Below are positions 27,720 through 38,454 of a DNA stretch of 64,000 bases, one piece after another; position 1 is the first letter of the stretch; the number at the start of each line of letters is the position of its first letter. The stretch is taken from contig NC_052481.1 in NCBI RefSeq assembly GCF_009730915.1, positions 21,178,461-21,242,460 of the forward strand, read 5' to 3'. The stretch is from Dioscorea cayenensis subsp. rotundata. Its lineage: Eukaryota; Streptophyta; Magnoliopsida; Dioscoreales; Dioscoreaceae. The position numbers and the translations under genes are program-made. The notes under the pieces were generated by a model, which was not told where the DNA came from, did no database searches, and saw only the letters and a list, made by a program, of their open reading frames with translations.

Positions 27720-28602
27720 ACATGTTTATTAAAATAAAATCTAGCAGAAAAGCGTGACTGAAGATTAAGGAATACGGAAATTTTTAAAATTAATTAATCA
27801 TTCATGCTTTCACTGTTCAGTCTTCGCCAGAAAGTGACATATTATTGTTGAAGAAGTCAAAATTATAATATGTAGAGTATATCATATTTTATTTATTTTT
27901 CAAATTTGTCTTTTTCGAACTTTTTAAATTTGGAATTGTTTTCTTTTATTTTGAAATTTTTCATTTTCATAATTCTGAATCAGTGGAGCTAGACTTATTG
28001 GATTGCCTCAGGCTGGTAAATGATGTGCACTTTTAATGCCTTCCCACCTTGCACCATCACCATCCAATTCTTTTGGCTAAGCTTCACCGACTTTTTCAAT
28101 ATATATTTATTTATAATAAAAGTAGATCAAATCCACAAATTAATTAAGGTAAAAGAGTTTGTATTATATATATATCTATAACATTTTAGATGAGTATCCA
28201 ATGGTTACTCAGGTTTGCCACCTTTTTCTTTCCTCTAGATCTTCTAGCCTCGATTTTATTTCGTTCTTTATTACTCGTATACTGCAGGAACGTCCAAGAA
28301 ATACGATGGTATTACATATGCATCGTATTCTATGGCTATTTCGAGTTAGATGAGCGTCGATAACGAGCAGAATGCGAGTCGCGTATCACAAATGGATTGC
28401 AGTCTCAAACTTTGTGATTAAAAGCTTATTTTCAAATAAAGTACTATAATCCCAGTAATATATAGGGCATATATATATATAATCGTAATGATAAACTTAG
28501 TTTTCAAAATTTTAAAAGGAGTATACACTGTAATTGGTAGAAAGAAAATCAATTGGATAAATTTGAAAGTGCAGGAATTACTGGTCATTTTGAGACTAAA
28601 AT
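27720..28602. other. Spacer between the two MULE copies, left of the gap
   Basis: AT-rich, no coding signal. It separates the type-2 end of copy L from the assembly gap. It could be host DNA or the interior of another insertion. Confidence 0.5.
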
Positions 28603-29602
28603 NNNNNNNNNNNNNNNNNNNNNNNNNNNNNNNNNNNNNNNNNNNNNNNNNNNNNNNNNNNNNNNNNNNNNNNNNNNNNNNNNNNNNNNNNNNNNNNNNN
28701 NNNNNNNNNNNNNNNNNNNNNNNNNNNNNNNNNNNNNNNNNNNNNNNNNNNNNNNNNNNNNNNNNNNNNNNNNNNNNNNNNNNNNNNNNNNNNNNNNNNN
28801 NNNNNNNNNNNNNNNNNNNNNNNNNNNNNNNNNNNNNNNNNNNNNNNNNNNNNNNNNNNNNNNNNNNNNNNNNNNNNNNNNNNNNNNNNNNNNNNNNNNN
28901 NNNNNNNNNNNNNNNNNNNNNNNNNNNNNNNNNNNNNNNNNNNNNNNNNNNNNNNNNNNNNNNNNNNNNNNNNNNNNNNNNNNNNNNNNNNNNNNNNNNN
29001 NNNNNNNNNNNNNNNNNNNNNNNNNNNNNNNNNNNNNNNNNNNNNNNNNNNNNNNNNNNNNNNNNNNNNNNNNNNNNNNNNNNNNNNNNNNNNNNNNNNN
29101 NNNNNNNNNNNNNNNNNNNNNNNNNNNNNNNNNNNNNNNNNNNNNNNNNNNNNNNNNNNNNNNNNNNNNNNNNNNNNNNNNNNNNNNNNNNNNNNNNNNN
29201 NNNNNNNNNNNNNNNNNNNNNNNNNNNNNNNNNNNNNNNNNNNNNNNNNNNNNNNNNNNNNNNNNNNNNNNNNNNNNNNNNNNNNNNNNNNNNNNNNNNN
29301 NNNNNNNNNNNNNNNNNNNNNNNNNNNNNNNNNNNNNNNNNNNNNNNNNNNNNNNNNNNNNNNNNNNNNNNNNNNNNNNNNNNNNNNNNNNNNNNNNNNN
29401 NNNNNNNNNNNNNNNNNNNNNNNNNNNNNNNNNNNNNNNNNNNNNNNNNNNNNNNNNNNNNNNNNNNNNNNNNNNNNNNNNNNNNNNNNNNNNNNNNNNN
29501 NNNNNNNNNNNNNNNNNNNNNNNNNNNNNNNNNNNNNNNNNNNNNNNNNNNNNNNNNNNNNNNNNNNNNNNNNNNNNNNNNNNNNNNNNNNNNNNNNNNN
29601 NN
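28603..29602. other. Assembly gap, exactly 1000 N
   Basis: The fixed round length means a gap of unknown true size. Its position between the tail-to-tail MULE copies suggests that the inverted repeat prevented assembly. Confidence 0.99.
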
Positions 29603-29826
29603 GTTGTTTTTTCAGAAATCGCTAAAAACCCTTTAAGCCAGAAATTACCAAAAATACCCTGCTAGTTTTGCAATCCCTAAAAAACCCCTCCTCTTAAACT
29701 CTATGCTTTTTCAAACCCCCAAACCCTCAGAACGGATGTGAACGGAGTGAGTTTCAAATTTTATGAATTTAAAATGCCCTTGCATGGGAGTCGTGCTACT
29801 GCACCATCTCGCGATTTCGAGAAGAA

Positions 29827-32800
29827 GTGGGGTGGTTTTTCCGTAGGGTAACCCCGAGAGACGTAATTTATTGGAGCTCACATTTGCTTTTTCTCAACTC
29901 GCCTTCGCTCTTCCATTCCAGTCGCCTCCGAGTTGTCTCTACTGCTAAGCCTCTAGATTGTCAGTTTTTTTCCTTTCCACCCCAGTATCTCAAAGGAGAA
30001 GTCCCCCGCAGCAACTAGTCGGGCATTTCATCGCTTGCAATCTAAGGTATCGAGTATGGTTTTTATGTTAACTGTCTCACATAAAGAAAGATTTTTCGGT
30101 TTTGTTTTTGTGTTCTGCTTTTTTTGTTGGAAGATATCAAGTCCGTAGGGGGATTTCTACTGGGTTTTTGTTAGTCCGCACGAGATTTCTGGCTAGGGTT
30201 TTGTTTTTGTTTTTTGCATTTTCGCTCAGATACACTATCGAAAAAGTTTTTCGATTGTTATGATTTAGGTAATATTTATAATGTACATTTCCCTTTCATT
30301 TCGATATGGTTGCAGCTTTTACAAACGAGGTCGACGCTAAGAAATGAGATGTTATAGTTTAAGTTTTGTTGTCGATGCTTAAGTATTCTCGCCTCGCTTA
30401 ATAAGTCGGGTCTCTGCTTAACATTTGATATCTCCGCTTAATAACCGAGAGGTTACCGCTTAAAACCTTAAATTTGCGCTTAAACTTTTTGTGAATACCG
30501 CATGTCAATGTGTTGTTATTGTCGCAGTCGGTGATTACGAGCGTCAACCTAGTTAACGGGCGATGCTATTTCGACACCCTAGAGTGGAGACTTTAGTCGA
30601 ATCGAAAAATAATACGACCCCTCGACACTCAGGAGATTATTCGACGGACACCGCTTTGCGCTGCTCATCGAGTCGGAAGCTATATACCAAGAGAGGGCCC
30701 TTCTTGATTCTCTTTTGCAGACAGTACGATGGTCGCACCAATAAATTCAGGATCGAGGAAAGCTCGCCGAGTTTTAGACCTCAAGATGTGGCCCTCGTTC
30801 TTGGTCTCGCTGCGATGGCGTACGCAGTGGTCTTTTCGAAGAAGAAAACCCCGTCGGCCGTCAGGGAGGTATCTATCAAAAACCTACAAGAGACACAGAG
30901 ACTCCATCAAGAGCACTCTGGTGCAACTTATTCGACAGACGGGAGAAGAAGATAATTTTGTCAAACTCCCGATGGCGCACTCACGGGTACACTCATCTTC
31001 CCAAATACGCCATGCTCGGCTCCGAATCGGATCGCTGATTATGTCGATGATCTACCGTACCATGGGGCGATACGCATGGGCGCAGTGCAACGCACTGCGG
31101 CTTATAGAGGATATTCCACAAGCCTGCCGAGCGCAAGAAAGATGCCGGAAGAAGACCAACACGTGGTACATTAAAGGGTTGCTCGGTCGCGCTTAACGCT
31201 CCGGGTTTTACGAAAGTCGACCGGAACGGGGAAGAAAGTCCGCTTCGCAAGATCCTAAGGATGCTGTATACGGTGAAAGTATTTCACCGGAAGCAAGTGA
31301 CTGTAGAAACCAGACTTGTCATCGCTCGATGGAAAAGAGGTAATAAATCATGGACAATGTTTAACATAAGTCTTTAATGTTTAAACATTTTATTTAGCGC
31401 TTAACTTTAGTATTTACCGCTTTAACTATTATTCATACTCGGGTTTAAATATTTTTGTTCTCCGCTTAATTATATCCTATAACGCTTAAATATATAAACA
31501 CTGCTTAAATATAGTTTTTATAGTTTAAAATGAATGATTTCACCGAAATTGTTTGGTTTACATAAGTTAGTTTCCGAAATGCTTCCCGATGAACGTCAAG
31601 AAGAAATATTTGTTGGGGCCAACCGACGAATGGATGCTATTGTCTCGAACCACTTGCTCAAGGCGTAGGACGAGAGGCAGCCTCTATCATGCGCTGCCAG
31701 ATGCCGCTCTCCCTACTTCCACCCCACCACGCCAGACGCATTCCTCGACGGAGAAGCCCTCCCCACCCCTGCAGATCGCAACAACCCCTACCACGACAAC
31801 GATAGTCTCCCGGATCAGGGCGCACTCGACCATGGCAGCCCCTCCGACCGCTGGCAACCCCACCGACGACATTAGGCTGAAGATGTCACCGCAACTCTTA
31901 TCGCAGTACGCCAGATATTGACGATCGAGTTTCTCGGCTTGTCGCTCGTGTCGAGGTACTCGGAAGGACGTTCACAACCGTCACGCGCCATCCCTCCAAA
32001 GAATCGAAGCACCCGGACGTAACGAGGCGCCGGAATTCGACGACGACAACATCATCGTGAAGGTCATTTCGAGGCGCCACATTCAAGAGACTTGCTAAAA
32101 AGAGGAGAACAATATCGCCTCGTCTCTACCGCCGCCGACGATGAAACAATAGCAACACCATCGGCGGTCGATGCCGGTATCGAGTCTCGCCGCCGATGAC
32201 ATGGCCACGACGGTGGAGGACATCGAGATGATGCGGCCGCTGGCCGGGCTGAGAAGGTCGTTAACTCTCTTCTTGATGAAATCCTCGACCTGGAATCGGG
32301 CCGCCGAGATTGCAGCATCAAAGATGGACACAATCCCTGAAGATCAAGAACAAGTTAAGGGTGTGTCTCCCAATGATGATGTTGTCATGGCCACGGCTGA
32401 GAAGATCGTCGACTGCTGTCGGGCCGCAGTGGCGCGACAAGATCAAGATCCAAGCGTGACACAATCCCACCACAATAAAAACCATGTAAGGATGTGTCTG
32501 CTGTTGATATTGTCGCCGTCGTCCCCTCGCGATCGGGCTCATACACAATCCCACAACAAGAACAACCATGTAAGGACGTTGTCTCGCAGCTGATGCTGCC
32601 GCCATCGTCCCCCGCATCGAAGCGAAGATGATGTCAAGACCCCGACCGAGCAACGAGAGAGATGATCAAGGCCAATCAAAAATGGGACCGATTTTGCTCT
32701 GAAAAGCTTTTTATTCAAGAAGAAGAAATGGGTCGGGCTCGTCACGTCTTTAACAAATACGAAAGCAGGAGTCGATGAGGATCTTCCTCAACCCGCCTCA

Positions 32801-33760
32801 TGGACGGGTAAGTTTAAAAGTTTTTTTATAATATTGTTTAAAGGTTTTGTTATAGTATTTAACGATTTTCTAATAGTGTTTAATGCCTTTATGTTATCAT
32901 TTACTTTTGTCTACTTAACGCTTAATTGTATATAATATCATGTAACAATTGATAATATCATTTAAATATTTACAATATGGTCTTATTATATCTCAGTTAT
33001 CGCTTTAATCCTCAAGACTCGTCGTAGGAAGAATGACTGCCAAGACTCACACGCCGATAAATTATACACGCCGCTGAGGGGAAGGAGATGGTCACCGATG
33101 ATGTGATGGACACTTTCGTACGCATAATACAAAAAGTCGCTGATCAAAGAGCCATATCCTTACAAGAAGCGCGCTCCATCACCGTGATCGCCATACTGCT
33201 TTATGTCAAAGCAGGACGACGCATATGAAACAATTATGGCTATGGTCGGGGATGCTGTGTGCAAACTGCATGAAGTTCAAATTGTCATCCTCCCGATAAT
33301 CATGAATGACCACTTCCATGTCGTCGTCCTGGACAATGATAAACAAGAATACATGCATTATTCTTCATGTCCGGTACGATAAGGACGCTTAGACATGGTA
33401 AGTTCTTTAATTATGTCCAATTAATATCTCGCTTTGGTATTTAATCGGTATTCTAATCTCGACTTGCATATCTCGACAGTGAATCTATTCGACAATCGTG
33501 GCCGATATGGAGTTCTGCGAGTCGGCTACTGCAGAAAAGTACCCGCTGCAGCGACTTGGAAACCCCACGCTAAAAACAAGGAAGCGCCGATCGCACTGGC
33601 TCACGCTCATGCGGTTTATCGAGCAATTACTTTGGGGTGAGAAGTTACGGCCACTGCAGATGCACGTTCCTTACCTCAGATTAAGGTATGTTACCCGCAT
33701 ACTTAAGGAGGGGAGGGCAGCCGGTGTCCATGACAAAGGGGGGTCGTCACAAGCGGGTTA
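29827..33760 (+). pseudogene. Ulp1/C48 cysteine-protease-like gene of MULE copy R
   Basis: Exon-like blocks at about 29827-30050, 30530-31340, 31580-32808, 32996-33395 and 33478-33760 are separated by TTAARC-rich segments with GT...AG borders, for example donor GGTAAGTT at 32809 and acceptor ATATCTCAG near 32995. The block near 33240-33370 reads IVILPIIMNDHFHVVVLDND then HYSSC, the His-containing core of Ulp1/SENP (C48) proteases. The last block reads KQGSAD followed by Arg near 33578 and ends in RLRYVTRILKEGRAAGVHD. Where active enzymes have the nucleophile Cys after Asp, this copy has CGC (Arg). Stops and shifts occur in most blocks. Function of the protein in the transposon is unknown; Ulp1-like ORFs are known in some plant MULEs. 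Confidence 0.65.
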
Positions 33761-34480
33761 AATTTTGTTTTTGAAGAACATGTCCTGTATATCTCAATAT
33801 CAATTTTGTTTTTCGAGTATAAACCCGGACAAATTCAATTCATTGTTTTTTTGTTTTCAAGAACATGACTTGTATATCTAAATGTAAATTTTGTTTGTTT
33901 TGAATTAGTAAAAGCGAGTTAAATTCCATTCGGGCCATTTCATTGTTTAATTTACGCTCTAGTTGTGTACATTTCACTTTCATTTTTTTAAATATACTAT
34001 ATATCGCTTTAAACATCAAATTGAAATATTTCAAATTACAGCAGTATCCGCTTTAAAAATAACATTGTCTCTGCTTTAAATAAATGCATTCATCGAAAAA
34101 GAGTAAGAGTTTAAATATGGAAAGTTCACGATCAATACACTAATGTTTCTCTTTAGAAACAATGTTTCTCTTTAGAAATATTTCGATTAAGGTATGTTAC
34201 CCGCGATACTTAAGGAGGGAGTGGCAGCCGACGTCCATGAGAACAGCTTTTAAATATCGGCTACGCGCTCATTCAATTTCATTTCATTGTTTAATTTACG
34301 CTGTAATTGTGTACATTTCGCTTCATTGTTTAAATATACCATATATCGTTTAAACATCGCTTGAAATATTTCAACTTATAGTGTATCCGCTTTAAAAATA
34401 ATAATGTCTCTGCTTTAAATACATTCAATTCGGGTTAAAGAGTAAGAGTTTAAATATGGAAAGTTGCCCATCAATACACA
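33685..34480 (+). repeat. Tandem duplication over the 3' end of the Ulp1-like gene, copy R
   Basis: The block GGTATGTTACCCGC...ACTTAAGGAGGG at about 33688 recurs at about 34190. The AT-rich stretch 33920-34140 recurs as 34260-34480, both ending in AGAGTTTAAATATGGAAAGTT. The second copy repeats only the tail of the gene. Confidence 0.75.
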
Positions 34481-34519
34481 ATGTTTCCACGTCATCGCCG
34501 GCTTATTTACAATGCCTAG

Positions 34520-35560
34520 TCGGCCATGACGCTTTCATCAGAAGATCGTCGATCGCGACCGGATCCATGGCGGTGGTCGCAATGTAACTCAGCGGACATC
34601 AAACGCTGCGACTCGATCCTCTTTTGCTCTAGGGCCGCCCTGGTCGCCTTCTCGTCACGGTGTCGCAAACGAAGCTCACGATTTATTAATCAACCAGATG
34701 ATGAGCTTCGGGTGATACGCCTGCAGCTCATTCTACAGTATCATCGAAATCTTTTAGCCGTGGATGCCTCACGCGAGCTGGAAGCATATAGACCAAAGAC
34801 TCCTCCCTCAATGCCTTCCCAAGTCCGACATCGCTTTCATAAAATTGGTCTCCAAATGTCGAAGATGCGATGCATGTGGCGGCGAAGGGAAGACTCTCGC
34901 ACTGCGCTCACAAGGCCCTTGGACTCGTCCGACACGAAGGTAATTATCTCATGATAATCTCCATCCTCGTGATAAGGCATCGCCTAACTTAGATACTGAA
35001 CCAAGTCCAATTGGCATCGGTCTCGTTGTCGACTATACCGAAGGCGATGTGGAAAAAACCATTGTTTCCATCTTTCCCTGTCGACTATACCGAAGGTAAT
35101 TATCTCATGATAATCTCCATCCTCGTATAAGGCATCGCCTAACTTAGATATGAACCAAGTCCAATTGGCATCGGTCTCGTTGTCGACTATACCGAAGGCG
35201 ATGTGGAAAAAACCATTGTTTCCATCTTTCCCTGTGGCACCCAATAGTGTACCCCGATATTTTCCCAGGAGGTGTGTACCATCGAGAAACAGCAGCGGCC
35301 TGCAAGCCCTCTTGAATCCCATATTACACGCGCTGAAAGAAAAGAATGCACGTTTAAAATGATCACCGTCTCTTTCCACGATCGCAACGCTGCCGGGATT
35401 TGTCTCAGCCACCTTATCCACATACCAAAGCAAGCAAACAGTCGAAGTACATCCCTGAAATGTTCGACACCGTCAAAACGTTGTCCAATATCCAATGGCA
35501 ACACTTCAGAATGATCTGACGAGGAAGGAAGACATCCCACGCCGTCAGGGTCACCATGGG
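34520..35560 (-). pseudogene. MULE transposase catalytic region, copy R
   Basis: The minus strand shows the PF10551-type MULE domain: LFLDGTHLLGKYRGTLLGA (catalytic Asp), GNNGFFHIAFGIVDNETD, WTWFISKLGDALYED, then, after a duplicated stretch, HEIITFVSDESKGLVSAV (second Asp) and RHLEA-like text near 34830. Upstream is an exon with acceptor TTGGCAG near 35597. A 155-bp tandem duplication and several frame changes break it. Members of this family move DNA by cut and paste; this copy cannot be active as sequenced. Confidence 0.85.
34936..35235 (-). repeat. Tandem duplication of about 155 bp inside the transposase domain
   Basis: Copies 34936-35081 and 35092-35235 both start GAAGGTAATTATCTCATG and end CATCTTTCCCTGT, with two single-base length differences. 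The duplicated stretch encodes the GFFHIAFGIVDN part and is not a multiple of three in effect, so it shifts the frame. Confidence 0.9.
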
Positions 35561-35879
35561 GATGAACTGGAGCACTCGCAGAATCTGAATTCCTGCCAAC
35601 ACTTCAGTCAAATGAAAAGATCAATATGTTAAGCGGAGAATATAATGTTTAAGTGATAATGACAATATTTAAACGTTAAATTAAATACTTAAGCAGTTAA
35701 CTAATAACGTAAACGACTAGTACAATATGTTAACTAGTGACGGACATATTTAAACACTAATGACCCAAGACAACTGGAACAATTAAAAGAGAAGGAACTT
35801 ACAATGAGTAAAACTCGTTTTCATTAGGATTCGGCAATGGCACATTTTCTGTCTCGACGACAAGATCAACTACGACGAC

Positions 35880-36140
35880 ATTTGAAGATGGAGTGCACGT
35901 GACACATCCACTCGGAAGTCAACATCGCTTTTCTATCACGCAAACCGCTTTATATCCATCTGGTGTAATGAACTTAACCCTGACAAGAGAAAATTCGAGA
36001 CCCCATCGCTCACATATCTCAGCTAACACCAACTCCCAAGAAGTCTGAGCCGTGAACATTAGCACTCTTCCCTCCCCGTTGAATCTAGCAATACCACAAA
36101 AACTCTCCATAATATATCGCCCAAAACCAAATCGATAAAA
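35880..36140 (-). pseudogene. Second N-terminal transposase block (MESFCGIARF...) in MULE copy R
   Basis: The minus strand from the ATG near 36110 reads MESFCGIARFNGEGRVLMF, then LAEICERWGLEFSLVRVKF and ITPDGYKA, and soon meets stops. This PB1-like or ubiquitin-like N-terminal domain is common before MULE transposases. The same start is found at 63.67 kb. It resembles the block at 38206-37900, so copy R has two such domains, perhaps from a nested insertion or an internal duplication. Confidence 0.6.
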
Positions 36141-36788
36141 CCAAATGAAACGAAGAACAAAAAAATAAGTCGAAGAAGAAGAAGAAGAAGAAGAAGAAGA
36201 TGTAAACAACAAACAACGATGGATAGCAAACAAAAAGTGCATATATATATCATCGTAGCGATGAAGACCAAAAAGTGCATAAAGGTTAGACTAGACGTGA
36301 TGTGATTGGGCAGTATTTTTCCCCTCCATCGGGAAGGGCAAAAAGGAAAAAATATATGCCATCGTCACTGATGAAGACGATTGTCATCGGTCTGACATGA
36401 GTATCTGTTTAACCGTCAAGTTTTTATGTTTAAACAGATACATATAGTGTTTAACTATAACGATTCACCGGGTTTAAATAAAGTCTATATCATGTAAATA
36501 ATACGTAAAACGTTTAAATATAGTGACTTAACTGCTTAAAAATATATGTTATTGTTTTAAAATTGAATGCTTTCACCGACATCGCGTTGAAGATGGGTAC
36601 CTCCTGGTCATCTGTTTAAAACATATTTACGTATTTTCTTAAACACCGTTGTCATTGTTTAAAGAGTAACTTGAGTATTGTTTAACTTTTTCTATTGTTT
36701 ACAATGACGTTCTTTTGTTTCCCACATTATTTTTACTAGGTCTCTGTTTAAATTTTAGAAGTTCACATTCAAATAAAACATTCATTTA

Positions 36789-36838
36789 CAAAACATTTAC
36801 AACATTTACAACATTTACAACATTTACAACATTTACAA
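36789..36838 (-). repeat. 9-bp minisatellite (ACATTTACA)n, copy R
   Basis: Five clean units of ACATTTACA. It is the mirror of the array at 22677-22795 in copy L, which is longer and less regular. Confidence 0.88.
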
Positions 36839-37139
36839 GGACTTTGGACACTCACGACTCGACCCTCGTATAACGAAACAAGTGTCTGTACATTCGAATG
36901 CTCACAGCGGTTGCATAACATGCGCATCAACTTGAACCTGCACAACGTACAACATTAAAAAAAAGGTTAAACAAACACATTCATGAAAACGACTATTAAT
37001 CAATGTGTCATGGTCGGACTTAAGCGAAGATACTATTAGTTAAACACAGAACGACATAGTTGTACACTGACGTAATGTTCTTAAACGGTAACAAAAAGTC
37101 TCAAGTGATAAATATCAACCCCGTCTTAAAGGATGTTTC

Positions 37140-37480
37140 CTTACCTCCCTCCTCTAGAGAATCCTCCGCAATCACGCAATACGTGAAAACTTTCTTTTCT
37201 TACCCAAGTCGAAAAGCTCGCTTAATTGCTTGCCCGTCATCCACCACTGGAGAATCCTCTGCGATTCGAGCAATTATGCTAGCATTTCGGCTTGGGCAAG
37301 AAAAAGATAGTTTAACTTGTTGCGTGATTACGGGACGATGATTCTCAAGATAAGGAAGGAGGTTCACGAAACATCCTTTCAGATAGAGTGGTTGTCCATG
37401 GGAAGAGGAAGAAGAGGAGGAGGAGGAGGAGGATGATGAGGACGACGACGAGTGGTTGTCCATGGGAAGGGTTCTTCCTG
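37140..37480 (-). pseudogene. Ser-rich segment of the MULE transposase gene, copy R
   Basis: The minus strand reads MDNHSSSS with a run of about 17 Ser, from a GAGGAAGAAG-type repeat on the plus strand, then GQPLYLKGCFVNLLPYLENH and VDDGQAIKRAFRLG. The last part resembles the F/V-D-...-F...G region before the zinc knuckle in MULE transposases, but the match is weak. Copy L has the same segment near 22060-22380. Confidence 0.5.
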
Positions 37481-37899
37481 GTTATTTATGGTGTGAAGTC
37501 CACAAGCAGGCTGACTCTTCATATCCGAGAAAAAAATCAAACGCACAGTGGACCGACATTGACTGATTACAATGAACGTGTGTTCGGATATTTATGTTAC
37601 CGTGCATAAGAATTAATGCCGTCATTAATTCTTATGCACGGGATACCATAACCTTGCCACCTGCCACGTGCCACCTGCCAACAATTCAGATCAAACGAAA
37701 AAGATCACCGTTTTACACAGAGACTTTGTGAATTTAAACGCTAATATGAAAAGTTATACATGTAAAGATAATGTTAAACGGAGATGACAAGTATTAAACG
37801 GATATGACAATTATTAAACATATTAGTAATATATTTAAACTCATAATAGCAAATAGTTAAACATTATTTAAAACATACAAATAGATAACCATAAACGAG

Positions 37900-38206
37900 A
37901 AGAACTTTACAACGAAATGAACTCATTTTCAAACGGAGACGACAATGGCACATGTTCTGCCTCGACAATAAAATCGACTACAACTCATTTGAAGATGAAG
38001 TGCACTTGACCAATCCGATGGAAATCAACTTCATTTTCTGTTGGAGAAACCGATTTATATATTTCGGGTATAATAAACTTCACCCAGACCAAACTGATAG
38101 CAACAAAGAGATTCTCACCAGTATACTGAAACCGCAGAATCAAGTCGAACAACTCAACTGAGGAGAAATGAGGAGAACAACAAGATGTAATGCAACTCCT
38201 AGGCAT
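37900..38206 (-). pseudogene. First N-terminal transposase block next to the type-1 TIR, copy R
   Basis: The minus strand reads SSVELFDLILRFQYTGENL, then VWVKFIIPEIYKSVSP and ENEVDFHRIGQVHFIF. It has the same plan as the block at 36140-35880 (VKFI.P..YK). It starts about 60 bp inside the terminal repeat, as expected for a transposase first exon. Confidence 0.5.
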
Positions 38207-38267
38207 TGTCTATCAGAAACCAAGCAGGAAGCCTTTGAAAAGGTTGAACATGATCCGATTTAGGGCG

Positions 38268-38450
38268 CTTTCCTTTCCCACCATTTTCAAGGCCAAAAAT
38301 GGGATTTCACAACATGGACCCATTTGAATTAAACAGTAGGGGGTAAAAGGGAAGTTAAACACTAACTGGAAGGGTGTCCAGGGTGTGTAAAAAGTAGGAG
38401 GGGTTTTTGGAAAGTTTGGAAAATTACGAGGGGTGAACAGTAATTTTTTT
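38268..38450 (-). repeat. Type-1 terminal inverted repeat of MULE copy R
   Basis: The minus strand begins AAAATTACTGTTCACCCCTC and pairs with 21128-21305. The outer flank is a long T run followed by TGCATGGGTG; no convincing 9-bp duplication with the flank of copy L is visible. Confidence 0.85.
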
Positions 38451-38454
38451 TTTT

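Larger units (their letters stand above)
30330..37870. repeat. TTAARC motif arrays in introns of MULE copy R
   Basis: Clusters at about 30360-30490, 31365-31560, 32810-32990, 33930-34140, 34260-34480, 35625-35765, 36405-36560, 36600-36760 and 37725-37870. Example: 35625-35765 has TTAAGCGG, TTAAGTGA, TTAAACGT, TTAAGCAG, GTAAACGA, GTTAACTA and TTAAACAC in 140 bp. That cluster sits inside an intron with donor GTAAGTTCC near 35805 and acceptor TTGGCAG near 35597. Exonic blocks lack the motif. Confidence 0.7.
29603..38450 (-). mobile_element. MULE copy R (right arm) with transposase and Ulp1-like genes
   Basis: Type-1 terminus at the right edge (38268-38450) and type-2 terminus at the left edge, next to the gap (AAATCGCTAAAAACCC near 29616). 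Two convergent genes can be traced: a MULE transposase reading left from 38.2 to 34.5 kb and an Ulp1-like gene reading right from 29.8 to 33.76 kb. This matches the mudrA/mudrB layout of maize MuDR, with an Ulp1-like protein in place of mudrB. Both genes are broken. No 9-bp target duplication could be confirmed, because the inner edge abuts the gap. Confidence 0.85.

Noticed and set aside
28488-29665. Long open frames across 28.5-29.7 kb
   Set aside because: They are open only because they run through 1000 N of assembly gap.
37140-37463. Ser-rich open frame at 37.2-37.46 kb as a separate host gene
   Set aside because: The same segment occurs in copy L at the matching place, so it is part of the transposon. 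The Ser run is a trinucleotide repeat.
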